Shown one piece after another: positions 18,279-27,268 of a stretch of DNA of 64,000 nt; the stretch's first letter is position 1; the number at the start of each line of letters is the position of its first letter. The notes under the pieces are model-generated. The model was given only the letters and a program-made list of their open reading frames with translations, was not told where the DNA came from and made no database searches. The stretch covers positions 1-64,000 of the forward strand of contig CAKUBI010000007.1 in NCBI GenBank assembly GCA_934636865.1. The letters are read 5' to 3'. The translations under genes and the position numbers were made by a program. Source of the stretch: an uncultured Oscillospiraceae bacterium (lineage in GTDB: Bacteria > Bacillota > Clostridia > Oscillospirales > Oscillospiraceae).

Positions 18279-18816
18279 AATGTGAGATTTCCTCCGTTTT
18301 TCAGTCTTTGCGGCTTGCAGAAGCCGCGATGTTTCAACGCGGTGGTCTCATATTCTAAAAGGTCCGGCAACTCGTGCATGATCCTCCCCACAGGATCACT
18401 GAAGTGGATTTGCTGACACACATGATCCCCACATCAAACCGCCGGGACTGTTTTTCCGGCAGCGACGGACAGTGCCAGTTCCAACGCCGATACGTCCCTC
18501 CTTTCATAGCATAAAAATGTGGGAAATAAAGTAGATCTGATCGAATGAGACCGAAAATTTCTTTACTTCCTCTTTACATACCAAGGATATCACATGGGTA
18601 TCGCCTTTGCTATTGCCAAAAAGGAGAATTGTCCTGTGCGGAAAATGTCGAAATGCACAAAATATTGTTGTTATAGAGCTCGTCTATATAGAACATGTAC
18701 CAAAGAGAAATGGTACATCCTATAAACACGCCGGACAGGTGGGAAATATACGGCAAGGAGCGGAGCAGGGGCGCGCAGCCGCTGCCGCGCTGTTCCCAAC
18801 AGACGGAAAAGCACGC
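18279..18816. other. Long upstream region without a recognised gene
   Basis: About 540 bases between the SLH fusion and the next minus-strand gene. Reading leftward, it holds several short hairpins (for example GCCGG/CCGGC arms near 18450), an AAAGGAGGG ribosome-site-like sequence near 18500 without a clear ATG, and a possible 37-codon upstream frame at 18266-18379. No riboswitch class was recognised. A perfect 8-8-8 inverted repeat lies at 18695-18718. It is probably a regulated leader for the SLH fusion gene. Confidence 0.4.
18695..18718. promoter_or_regulatory. Perfect inverted repeat, possible operator
   Basis: ATGTACCA and TGGTACAT arms of eight bases each, separated by eight bases. The 24-base length and symmetry fit a dimeric repressor site or a short hairpin. 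No regulator gene is adjacent. Confidence 0.35.
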
Positions 18817-18871
18817 AAAAAGCAGCCTGCGGCCTGCTCCGGGTGGGAGCAAAAAGCTGCAAGCTGCTTTT
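18817..18871 (-). terminator. Terminator of the coiled-coil protein gene
   Basis: Reading leftward, AAAAGCAGC pairs with GCTGCTTTTT across an inner GC-rich stem-loop, leaving a T run at the end. It lies about 28 bases after the stop codon. Confidence 0.65.
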
Positions 18872-18898
18872 CCTTTACAGAGATTGATTTTTCAGCGT

Positions 18899-19588
18899 TT
18901 AAGAGTGCTGGCTGAGGTAGTAGGCCTTCTTCGCGGCCTTTTCCTCGACGTAGGCGCTGTGGATCTCGTCGGCGAGCGAGGTGTCCTCGCCCAGCTGCTT
19001 GAGAACGGCGCGGATGCTGTCCTCGATCTCGGTCATCTTCGCGTCGCATTCCTTTTCCTTCTTGAGTGCCTCGGAGAGGTACTTCATGCCGATATTGTAT
19101 TTGTTGCCGCTCGTCTGCTGCTCAGCGGGCAGGGCGACGTATTCGTCGATGGCGGCCTGCTCCGCCTGCTCGAGCCAGCCAGTGTACTCGGCTTCCATCA
19201 CGTAGATCTCGGCGATGTACTTTGCCAGCTGGTCGCGCAGTGCCTTTTCGCTGTCCTCCGGTTCCTGCTGGGCAGGGGAGGAGGTATCGCCGTCGGAAGC
19301 GGCGGCGTCGCTGCCCGCAATGCGGTCGATCAACTCCTCACGAGAGGCCGAACTGTCTCGAAGCTCCTCTTTTTCCTCATCTGTCAAGTTCCTTACGTTT
19401 ACACCGGATTGGCGCGCCGCTTCCTCCGTCCGCTCCTGCTGCTCGGTCATTTTATCGCTCAGCTCGTCCTGCGACATGCTCCGCGACATGCGCAGCGCGC
19501 GGATATTATCGCGCTGCCACCAGCACACGCCGCCGATGATGAGCGCGAGCGCCAGCAGCACGCACAAAAGCCGTTTTTTCTTCTTCAT
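18899..19588 (-). CDS. Membrane-anchored coiled-coil protein of unknown function
   Basis: A 229-residue protein not recognised as a named family. It begins MKKKKRLLCVLLALALIIGG, a signal anchor with one hydrophobic segment (about 6-22). The rest is highly charged and helical, with an acidic/Ser-rich linker near residue 100 and predicted coiled coils before and after it. Glu, Lys and Gln are abundant and no catalytic motif is visible. The chosen ATG follows AAAGGAGGAACGAGCC, which rules out an in-frame ATG 20 codons earlier. It probably faces the cell surface. It stands alone between long intergenic regions in the surface-protein area. Confidence 0.7.
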   Translation of the reverse strand: MKKKKRLLCVLLALALIIGGVCWWQRDNIRALRMSRSMSQDELSDKMTEQQERTEEAARQSGVNVRNLTDEEKEELRDSSASREELIDRIAGSDAAASDGDTSSPAQQEPEDSEKALRDQLAKYIAEIYVMEAEYTGWLEQAEQAAIDEYVALPAEQQTSGNKYNIGMKYLSEALKKEKECDAKMTEIEDSIRAVLKQLGEDTSLADEIHSAYVEEKAAKKAYYLSQHS

Positions 19589-19710
19589 GGCTCGTTCCTC
19601 CTTTTTCATAGGTGCTGACAGTATAGCAAGAAACCGCGCCGGATGCAAGTCCCGCAGTGCGTGGTGAAGCTTGCGGAGTATACATTATAATATATACTGC
19701 CGGCGGATGC

Positions 19711-19722
19711 GGTAACGTTACC
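19711..19722. promoter_or_regulatory. Perfect 12-base palindrome GGTAACGTTACC
   Basis: The palindrome has a central CpG, as in LacI-family operators, and sits just upstream of the TATAAT-like box of the leftward coiled-coil gene and about 110 bases upstream of the rightward promoter. The regulator is unknown. Confidence 0.35.
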
Positions 19723-19827
19723 AGGTCTGCCGGCGGAGGATGTCAAGATTCCGTTAAACTATTGCTGCCGGTATGTGTTTCCTCCTCAAATTTTTCAAAT
19801 TTCAAGCAGAAATATCCAAATTATACC

Positions 19828-19856
19828 TTGTTTTTTGGATGCACTTGCGGTATAGT
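19828..19856 (+). promoter_or_regulatory. Sigma-A promoter of the SLH protein gene
   Basis: TTGTTT (-35, 19828-19833), a 17-base spacer and TATAGT (-10, 19851-19856), about 100 bases before the start codon. It probably also drives the GH20 gene and the Cys peptide gene, which follow without a clear gap. Confidence 0.65.
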
Positions 19857-19960
19857 AAAGCTGAATCTAAGTCGGGAATAATATCCGGCTGGATCCGCCG
19901 TGCGTCCGCTTCCCGGACGGGCCGCGGCGATCACATCATTTGTACGAGGGGGAGTTCAGA

Positions 19961-21700
19961 ATGATTCACTGGACGAACGGGAAGAGATGGTTGTCCTTTG
20001 CGCTTGCGATGACCATGCTGCTTTCCTTGCTGTGCATGTCTGCATCGGCGATCGAACTGCCTGCCAGCGGCAGCCTTGAAGAAGCCAAGGCCGCGCTTGC
20101 CGACGTGAAGATCACGCAGACCTACAACAACAAGACGACGGATGACGCCACACATGATTACCGCACGGACGGCAATGACGTCTACGTCACCTACGGCGCC
20201 GAGCTTCGCATGAAGGAAGAAATGGCGACGTATCTGCAGGCGCGTCAGCAGCAGCTCTGCTCGGCCGACTTCAAAGTCAACATGAACGTTGAGCTCGACT
20301 GGCTCGATTGGACGGTGACCGGCGACAAGCTGACCTTCACCTTCCAGAGCACCTTCCTCAAGCCCGTGCAGCCCGCGAACGCCGGCACGAGCTACAGCTA
20401 CAGCCTCAAGAGCTACGATCCCGCCACGAAGTATTTCACCTTCGAGATCGTCGTCAGCAAGGCATGGATCCAGCAGAACTGGAAGGCCGGTCAGTCCTTC
20501 TCCGTTCCGATGGAGCTGATCTACTATTCCTATTCCGACAATAGCGGCCTCCACACCTGCAATATCAGAGAAGCCGCCGCGAAGAACGCCGGCGGCAGCG
20601 CGATGTTCTGGGACTACAGCGTGGCCGACTGGATGAAGCCCATCACGCTCACGCTCGCCGGCCTCAAGGTCAAGGCCGACAAGGCCGCGACCATCACGGC
20701 CAACTCGAGCACCTGGAAGACCGTCAAGGCCTCCGGCACGGTGGACGGCACCTTCTCCTACATCACGGTCGAGGTCCCCACGGATATCGCCCATGCCGCG
20801 CGCCTGGCCGCGAACCCCGGCTACACCAACACGCTCAAATTCGGCAACGATCAGGACATCAAGGAGTGGAAGTCCAACGAGGTCAAGGTGACGCTCAAGC
20901 GCTCCGAGCCGGTCGCGCCCAAGCCGGACAAGGATCCCGAGGATCTGAACACGACCGACCACTTCGCCTACATCATCGGCTATCCCGACGGTGAGGTCAA
21001 GCCCAACGGCAACATCACCCGCGCCGAGGTCGCGACCATCTTCTTCCGCATGCTCAAGGACGAGGCCCGCGACAAGTACTGGAGCAAGACCAACAGCTAC
21101 ACCGACGTGAAGGGCACCGACTGGTACAACAACGCCATCTCCACGCTCTCCAACATGGGCATCATCGACGGTTATCCCGACGGTTCCTTCCAGCCCAACG
21201 CCGGCATCACCCGCGCCGAGTTCGCCAAGATCGCCGTCAGCTTCTTCAAGGACAACGTCCGCGAGACCATGGGCGACCGCTTCAGCGATATCAGCGGCAA
21301 GTGGTACACCGAGTACATCAACCTCGCCAACGAGCTCGCGATCGTCAACGGTTATCCCGACGGCACCTTCCGTCCCGACAACAAGATCACCCGCGCCGAG
21401 GCGATGACCATCGTGAACAACACCCTGCGCCGCACGCCCTGCAAGGAAGGCCTGCTGCCCGTCAGCGTGATGATCACCTGGCCCGATAACGTTTCTACCG
21501 CGTGGTACTATGAAGCCGTTCAGGAAGCGACCAACTCCCATGAGTACACCCGCGCCTCCACCACCGACAAGGAGCAGTGGACCAAGGAGCTGCCTGTCCG
21601 CGATTGGGCCGCGTTCGAAAAGGCCTGGTCCGATTCCAACTCCGCCTCCAACCCCGGCGACGTGGTTGACGGCCAGAACGGCAATCAGAACAGGAACTAA
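19961..21700 (+). CDS. S-layer homology (SLH) domain surface protein
   Basis: A 579-residue secreted protein. The signal peptide (about 1-32) runs MIHWTNGKRW, then a hydrophobic stretch ending SASA. Residues of about 35-320 form an unrecognised extracellular region with Ig-like character. Three SLH domains follow at about 330-500, each with the motif Y-P-D-G and an ITRAE end (for example GYPDGEVKPNGNITRAE, GYPDGSFQPNAGITRAE and GYPDGTFRPDNKITRAE). A C-terminal tail of about 80 residues ends in an Asn/Gly-rich stretch. GGGGGAG precedes the chosen ATG; an in-frame codon seven residues earlier lacks a ribosome site. It is 20 bases from the GH20 gene, so the two probably share a transcript. Confidence 0.88.
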   Translation: MIHWTNGKRWLSFALAMTMLLSLLCMSASAIELPASGSLEEAKAALADVKITQTYNNKTTDDATHDYRTDGNDVYVTYGAELRMKEEMATYLQARQQQLCSADFKVNMNVELDWLDWTVTGDKLTFTFQSTFLKPVQPANAGTSYSYSLKSYDPATKYFTFEIVVSKAWIQQNWKAGQSFSVPMELIYYSYSDNSGLHTCNIREAAAKNAGGSAMFWDYSVADWMKPITLTLAGLKVKADKAATITANSSTWKTVKASGTVDGTFSYITVEVPTDIAHAARLAANPGYTNTLKFGNDQDIKEWKSNEVKVTLKRSEPVAPKPDKDPEDLNTTDHFAYIIGYPDGEVKPNGNITRAEVATIFFRMLKDEARDKYWSKTNSYTDVKGTDWYNNAISTLSNMGIIDGYPDGSFQPNAGITRAEFAKIAVSFFKDNVRETMGDRFSDISGKWYTEYINLANELAIVNGYPDGTFRPDNKITRAEAMTIVNNTLRRTPCKEGLLPVSVMITWPDNVSTAWYYEAVQEATNSHEYTRASTTDKEQWTKELPVRDWAAFEKAWSDSNSASNPGDVVDGQNGNQNRN

Positions 21701-21720
21701 CAAAAAGGAGAGAGCAAATC

Positions 21721-24700
21721 ATGAAGAAAAAATTTCTCGGCAGGCTGCTGACCATGCTGCTTGTTGCCGCCATGGTCTTCACGCTGCTCCCCGCGTCGGC
21801 CATCGCCGCGGCAGAATGGTGGGGCGGCGATGAGTCTGACAGCGTCACTTATGCAGCGGATAAGACCCTTGATTACCGGATCGTTCACCTTGACTGCGGC
21901 AGAAAGTATTTTTCTGTTCAGAACGTTAGGGATTTGATCGATGCAATGGTAACTGCGGGCTATAACCAGCTGGAGCTTGCGTTCGGCAATGCCGGACTTC
22001 GATTCTTGCTGGACGATATGTCCATTAAGGTAAGCGATACCGTTTCTTACGATGATAAGACGGTTCGCGATGCCATTATCGAAGGAAATAAAAATCAGAA
22101 TAGCAGCAATGATGGCAGCTATTGGAACGAAGACGATATGACGTCGATCCTTTCGTATGCAAAGGAGAAGAATGTTGATATCGTACCGCTTCTCAACATG
22201 CCGGGCCATATGAACGCAATTCTTGATGGTGAGAAATTCCATCAGTACAGAATGAGCGGTTATGACAAAAATTATAACCTGCAGACGTCTAAGACCTCTA
22301 TCAATTTGAGCAATGCGGAAGCGGTTGCTTTCGGTAAAGCGTTCCTGCAAAAGTATGTTGACTGGTTCAAGGGCAAAGTAACATATTTCAATTTTGGTGC
22401 GGATGAGGTCGCTAATGACATCGTTAATCCGTTCTATAGTTACAACAAAAATGGTTACTCTGACTGTGTTGCCTATATCAAAGCTTGCGCAGAAATCATT
22501 GCGAATGCACGTATGACGCCGCGGGCGTTTAACGACTATATCTATTTCGATAATGATTCCAGCACGATCAATTCAGAAATTGAGGTCTGCTACTGGAACA
22601 ATCAGTGGAGTGGCAGTCCATATGTCTCTGCAAAAACGATTGCAGACAAGGGACACAAGATGATCAATACCAACTCGGAGTGGTATTATGTAGTTGGCAG
22701 AACCAGTGATAACAACCTTTCAAATGCACTGAGTGGTGTCGATTCCTATCCCTACAATAAGTTCTTTGTGCAGGGGCAGAATGTTGTCATGGAACCGGCG
22801 GGCGCTATGCTCTGCATCTGGTGCGACACCCCCAATGCTGCTACTCCGGAGACTGTGATTTCTCAGGTCACAGAGCTTCTCGCAAAGTTTGCAGAGAAGA
22901 ACAGCGCTGTGTTCCCTGAAAAAAAGGATCCTGTTGACCCTGTCGATCCGGTAGAGCCTTCTGCATCTGTTGACATTACCCTTAAAGTTGGTGATACTTC
23001 TAAGGAGTACCAGCACAAGGATAAACGCTTGACGGCAGAAGACGGTGATAGCAAAGTCGCAGCCGCTAATGTTCGCTATGATGTCAGTGGTGGCGGAACG
23101 GAAACGGTCCCTGGAGATATCATCACAGGTTCCGGCACGGGTGTTATTACCCGTAAGACTGCCGATGGCGAAGATCACTTCTTGGTAGTGGGCAGTGATG
23201 GTAATTTAAGCGATACCACCGAAATTAGTGAAGCAACGTCGTTTAGCTACAATGGTAGTAGAATCAGCACAGAGAGTGGATACTATCTCTATTATTATTA
23301 CGGAAGTTTTAATACTACCTACTATAGCGATTGGGCAACAACTTGGAGTCTTAACAGCAACGGATATTTTTATACTAATAGTGGTAACAGATATATCCAA
23401 TACACCTCTGCTTCAAGCTGGTCGTGCAGTAACAATAGTAACAATGCCGCAAGCTTCCGCAATGTAAAGACCGAAACGAAGCCCCCTGTTAATGACACGT
23501 ATGTCAGCTTTACTGGAGTTGCTCCGGGCAATACGACCTATCATGTCGGCGATACAGCCTACAATATCACTGTTCTCAAGGCAAGCTACGCCTACCCGAT
23601 GACAGTGACCAGCGGAACGACAAAGGCTCTCACGCCTGCCCCGAGTGTTCCGACCGGCTGCAGTGTGAAGTATACGGTCACCAAGGGCAGTTCGCTTGTC
23701 TCTGTCAACGATGGAATGATCACAGCCGCGAATGCAACCGGTGAAGCGACCATCGTTGCAAGCGTTGTAAATGCCGACGGTGTCGAAATTGCCGTCTATA
23801 CCTATACGGTTACGGTTTCCGATGCCGATTTGGAAGGCCAGAGCATTTGGATCAACTATTTCATTACGAACCACCATGTAAAGGATGCGAACGGTAACAC
23901 GAGCATCAAGATCAACGCTGGTGATGGTGGGATCTACAGCGACAAGGGCGTAGCCATTACGGATCTGATTTCCATTACCGGTACGGATACGAACACGGGT
24001 AAAGAAACCAAGTTCTATAAAGCTGTTGCACAGTCTGGTGGCAATATCCAGACGGAATCGGGCTGGACAAACAAAATCACGAATGGTAATGTCTGCATGA
24101 AGCTGCGTTACTGGAACGATACGTGGTCGGTTTGTGACGCAAACGGTACTTGGCACGATGTTACGGGTGATACCGTCGGATTTGACCCCACGAAGCAGCT
24201 GGGTGCTGGCATGGCAACATCAAATGATGCCGCTGGTTACGCAGCCATCACAGCTTACTATGCCCAGAAGACCAAGGTGACCGATGAGATCACTACTTAT
24301 GCGACAGACTGGGGCGAGGATATTACAACAAGTAGCAGCAACAGCGAAATTTCCGGGCTATACGATACCTATTCTCTGCTTGATTTTGCCGTTAAATATC
24401 AGAGCGGTGACCGCGTTCCTACGACGTTTACAAACACCAAGACGATCGTTTATAACGGTGTTGGGCAAGCAGACTACGCATATTCGGACGATGATGGGAA
24501 TACTCGAATCGTCAAAGACCTCTTCGTGGAGAATACTGCGGGCTATGAGGTCTATATGATCACGGTGACAAAGTGCAGTTCCCAGCTGTCAACTTATGCC
24601 CAAAACCTGAACACTTTGCCTACGGTTACTTATGCAGCGAATAACGAAAAGGTTGTCTGGGTGGATAAGGAAGAGGATCTGGGCGATTTCGACTCGGCGG

Positions 24701-26907
24701 ATAAGCAGTATGCGGGCTATACAGTTGGCGGCGAACCCATCGTCCCGGCTGTGTATGTGGCGAAACAGTACGCATATCTTGTTACTTATTATGTGCGTTC
24801 CGTCTCGACCAGCCAACTGCATGTCTGCTATGTCGATCAGACGACGGGCAAGCAGTTCCATGAGTACGGTATCAATGTAATTGGGGATACCATTTTTGAC
24901 TCCAATATTCAGCTGAATAAGAGCAATTGGAAGGGGAACCTCTTATACGGTACTGTCAAAAACGACTTGAATAAAGATCAGACGGTTTCCGCGGATCTTT
25001 CTACAATGCCGGAGATTGGTGCGCAGTACCGCTACGTCGATTACACCTGCGTAGATGTTATACGCAGCGACGACGGTAAAACTGTTACCCTTTATTACAC
25101 GTTTAACGCACCTGTTGCAACCTTTGTTGCGGACTTTGGACTGCCGGTAACGATTGAAAAGAACAATATCAATGCAAACCTCGCAGCAGAAGGTGTAAGC
25201 ATTACAAAAATTGAAGCATCTGGCGTTAGCTGCGGCAAGGTTAGTACTGATAATAATACCGTGACCTATACGCCGGACAGCAGATTTGCTGCCAGCGAAA
25301 AGGGCGATACCTTTACGCTGACCTACACTGGACGAATTCAGACCAGTAACGGCATTCAGGAGGGCAGCGTTGCCTATCGCGTTACCATCCTCCCCGCATC
25401 CAACGTCCTCTACGAGGAGAACTTCCTGACCAAGGCTGACGGCTGGACGCTTGACACTACGACGTCGCTCGATGCTTCCACCGCCCAGGAAACCCAGAAA
25501 GTCGGCGACACCGAAACGACCTACAACGTTTTTGGCTATGATAATGCCTACAAGGATAAGACCGGCGCCAGCGGTTACTATCAGGCTTCCGACCTGATAG
25601 CTGGCAAGGGCATGAGCAGCGCTCTGACTACCGAGTTCTACGGCAATGGGTTCGACCTGATCGGTAACTGCGGTCCGACCACTGGACGAGTTTTCATGCT
25701 CATAACGAGCAAAGACGGCGGCAAGGGCAGAATCGTTGATGTTGATACCCGCTATACTGCTGGAACGCTTTCCCAGGTTCCTCTTGCTCATGTTGAGTTG
25801 GATAATGGTCACTATGCAGTTAAGATTTATGCTGGTGGTTTGACTGCAACTACAACCTCTTCGCAGTCCGGCAGTGGAAATGCTGCTGTTTATGCGTCCG
25901 GTTTTGCAGTCAATGGCTATGACGCTGATCTGAACAGAGTTCTTGCTGAAAACGGCCTGACGTTGGCAGATGTGGAGTATACCAAGATTTCTTCCGTTTC
26001 TCCTGTCTCTGCTGTGTCCGCATATAGCGTTGCAGCTTATGCCGATACCGCTTCGACGGTTGAGCACCAGAAGGGTACGCACGTCGAGATCGATGGCTTC
26101 CGCGTCTACCGCAGCACCACCGATGATGTTGCCAAGAACTATCCGGAGAATGAGCAGAATGTTAAGTATGTTAACATTCTGGATGCTGCCGATAGTTTCA
26201 CGGCATTTGTCGAAGGCTCTGACAAGGATACTGAATGGACTAAGGCGGATGAGTATGAGCTCAAAGGCGGTCCGCAGAATGAGATCTATCTGCGTACATC
26301 TGGAACGGGTAATGGTAGTGCGGTTACATTCAAGACTGATGTTGGCGCGGTCCTTCAGATCAGCGCCCGCGCGGTCGAAAATGGCAAGAACGCTAAGTTG
26401 GTCATCAATGGCACAACCTATGATATCGCGTCCAACACCGAAATGTACTACACGGTGACGGCAAATGAGAATGGCATTGTTACGATCAAGAACACGGGTG
26501 ACGGTATGCTGGCCCTCGGCAACCTGAAGGTCAAGAATAGCACTACGGTTCAGGCCCTGAGCGAAGAGGATTATCCCGCGGCGATCGCGCTGCTGAATGA
26601 GACTGTAACCCCGACCGAACCCGAACAGCCGACGGTCTTCGTTCCGGAGCATTTCAGCATCCGTAATTATGCCACCCCGCTGTTCCGCCACAAGCTTGTC
26701 ACGCTGCGCATCGACTTCTCGAAGGATGTGTCCTACGTGGAGATCGACGGCCAGAAGTACTATCCCAGCAAGTTCGCAAGCTGGTTCGGCTACTACACCG
26801 TGACCTTTACGGATACGATCGGCCGCAACGAGAACTACTTCTACAAAGTGGTGTTCTTCGATGCCAACGGTAATCCGAGTGCGACGCAGTCGGTTTACGG
26901 CAACTAA
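21721..26907 (+). CDS. Large secreted GH20-type glycosidase (beta-hexosaminidase / lacto-N-biosidase like)
   Basis: A 1728-residue protein with a signal peptide (about 1-30). A GH20 catalytic domain covers about 45-400: PLLNMPGHMNAI (H163) and the catalytic Asp-Glu pair D228-E229 in NFGADEVAND, the site where GH20 enzymes use substrate-assisted hydrolysis of N-acetylhexosaminides. A Pro/Asp linker (DPVDPVDPVEP, about 405-415) leads to a long array of beta-rich, partly Ig-like modules with many Thr, Ser and Tyr residues. No LPXTG or SLH anchor was found at the C-terminus. Host glycans or mucin are plausible substrates; this is inference. The codons of about 21840-25400 are clearly AT-richer than the gene ends and neighbours, suggesting a mosaic gene. 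It is 20 bases after the SLH gene and 17 bases before the Cys peptide gene. Confidence 0.85.
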   Translation: MKKKFLGRLLTMLLVAAMVFTLLPASAIAAAEWWGGDESDSVTYAADKTLDYRIVHLDCGRKYFSVQNVRDLIDAMVTAGYNQLELAFGNAGLRFLLDDMSIKVSDTVSYDDKTVRDAIIEGNKNQNSSNDGSYWNEDDMTSILSYAKEKNVDIVPLLNMPGHMNAILDGEKFHQYRMSGYDKNYNLQTSKTSINLSNAEAVAFGKAFLQKYVDWFKGKVTYFNFGADEVANDIVNPFYSYNKNGYSDCVAYIKACAEIIANARMTPRAFNDYIYFDNDSSTINSEIEVCYWNNQWSGSPYVSAKTIADKGHKMINTNSEWYYVVGRTSDNNLSNALSGVDSYPYNKFFVQGQNVVMEPAGAMLCIWCDTPNAATPETVISQVTELLAKFAEKNSAVFPEKKDPVDPVDPVEPSASVDITLKVGDTSKEYQHKDKRLTAEDGDSKVAAANVRYDVSGGGTETVPGDIITGSGTGVITRKTADGEDHFLVVGSDGNLSDTTEISEATSFSYNGSRISTESGYYLYYYYGSFNTTYYSDWATTWSLNSNGYFYTNSGNRYIQYTSASSWSCSNNSNNAASFRNVKTETKPPVNDTYVSFTGVAPGNTTYHVGDTAYNITVLKASYAYPMTVTSGTTKALTPAPSVPTGCSVKYTVTKGSSLVSVNDGMITAANATGEATIVASVVNADGVEIAVYTYTVTVSDADLEGQSIWINYFITNHHVKDANGNTSIKINAGDGGIYSDKGVAITDLISITGTDTNTGKETKFYKAVAQSGGNIQTESGWTNKITNGNVCMKLRYWNDTWSVCDANGTWHDVTGDTVGFDPTKQLGAGMATSNDAAGYAAITAYYAQKTKVTDEITTYATDWGEDITTSSSNSEISGLYDTYSLLDFAVKYQSGDRVPTTFTNTKTIVYNGVGQADYAYSDDDGNTRIVKDLFVENTAGYEVYMITVTKCSSQLSTYAQNLNTLPTVTYAANNEKVVWVDKEEDLGDFDSADKQYAGYTVGGEPIVPAVYVAKQYAYLVTYYVRSVSTSQLHVCYVDQTTGKQFHEYGINVIGDTIFDSNIQLNKSNWKGNLLYGTVKNDLNKDQTVSADLSTMPEIGAQYRYVDYTCVDVIRSDDGKTVTLYYTFNAPVATFVADFGLPVTIEKNNINANLAAEGVSITKIEASGVSCGKVSTDNNTVTYTPDSRFAASEKGDTFTLTYTGRIQTSNGIQEGSVAYRVTILPASNVLYEENFLTKADGWTLDTTTSLDASTAQETQKVGDTETTYNVFGYDNAYKDKTGASGYYQASDLIAGKGMSSALTTEFYGNGFDLIGNCGPTTGRVFMLITSKDGGKGRIVDVDTRYTAGTLSQVPLAHVELDNGHYAVKIYAGGLTATTTSSQSGSGNAAVYASGFAVNGYDADLNRVLAENGLTLADVEYTKISSVSPVSAVSAYSVAAYADTASTVEHQKGTHVEIDGFRVYRSTTDDVAKNYPENEQNVKYVNILDAADSFTAFVEGSDKDTEWTKADEYELKGGPQNEIYLRTSGTGNGSAVTFKTDVGAVLQISARAVENGKNAKLVINGTTYDIASNTEMYYTVTANENGIVTIKNTGDGMLALGNLKVKNSTTVQALSEEDYPAAIALLNETVTPTEPEQPTVFVPEHFSIRNYATPLFRHKLVTLRIDFSKDVSYVEIDGQKYYPSKFASWFGYYTVTFTDTIGRNENYFYKVVFFDANGNPSATQSVYGN

Positions 26908-26924
26908 GAAAGGAGAGGATATCT

Positions 26925-27185
26925 ATGAAAGAATACAAAAAGCCCGCCATGCTGGCACTCTCCATTTCTGCAAACGATCAGTTGTGTGGTGGTTGCCAGA
27001 TTGGTACCAGAAACAATCCCGAGTATATGGATATTGCCGGTGTGATTGGAAATGGCGATGATCTTCTTACTGAAGAAGAAGCTAAAGAAGCGGGAATGTT
27101 TGGTACAGCTGAAGGGTGCGCAAATCTCTATGATAAGTACTGCAAGTTTACTTCCAATGGTAATTTAGCTCTCTTCACCTCGTAA
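26925..27185 (+). CDS. Small CGGC peptide, candidate RiPP precursor
   Basis: An 86-residue peptide, not recognised as a named family. It begins MKEYKKPAML, a lysine-rich 'K-x-Y-x-K-P' start seen in many small Clostridial peptides, and has no signal peptide. Cysteines are at 21 and 24 (QLCGGCQIG) and at 65 and 73. The middle is acidic (DDLLTEEEAKEAG) and the end is NGNLALFTS. A strong AAAGGAGAGG precedes the ATG. It lies 17 bases after the GH20 gene and is followed by a hairpin and then by kinase, radical SAM, exporter, peptidase and PqqD-like genes, the expected partners for a modified peptide. The precursor role is inferred from this context. Its codons are AT-rich like those of the GH20 middle. 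Confidence 0.65.
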   Translation: MKEYKKPAMLALSISANDQLCGGCQIGTRNNPEYMDIAGVIGNGDDLLTEEEAKEAGMFGTAEGCANLYDKYCKFTSNGNLALFTS

Positions 27186-27216
27186 TCCCCGCTAACCTAC
27201 CGCACCCCCCAAAAAA

Positions 27217-27252
27217 GCGCCCATGCCCCTGCGGGCGTGGGCGCTTTCTCTG
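27217..27252 (+). terminator. Attenuator-like terminator after the Cys peptide gene
   Basis: Twelve-pair stem (27217-27228 with 27233-27244, one G-T wobble), a four-base loop and TTTCTCTG after it. It lies between the peptide gene and its putative maturation genes, for which no separate promoter was found; partial read-through would give much peptide and little enzyme. Confidence 0.75.
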
Positions 27253-27268
27253 TCTAAAGGAAAACAAC

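Larger units (their letters stand above)
19589..19960. other. Divergent promoter region
   Basis: About 370 bases between the coiled-coil protein gene (leftward) and the SLH protein gene (rightward). It holds a TATAAT-like box for the leftward gene near 19685-19690, a perfect GGTAACGTTACC palindrome and a clear rightward promoter. No gene was seen. Confidence 0.5.

Noticed and set aside
18607-18915. Possible 102-codon gene in the intergenic region
   Set aside because: No ribosome site, no family resemblance, and it runs through the terminator of the opposite gene.
21721-26907. LPXTG wall anchor or SLH domain in the GH20 protein
   Set aside because: The C-terminus has neither motif nor a terminal hydrophobic segment.
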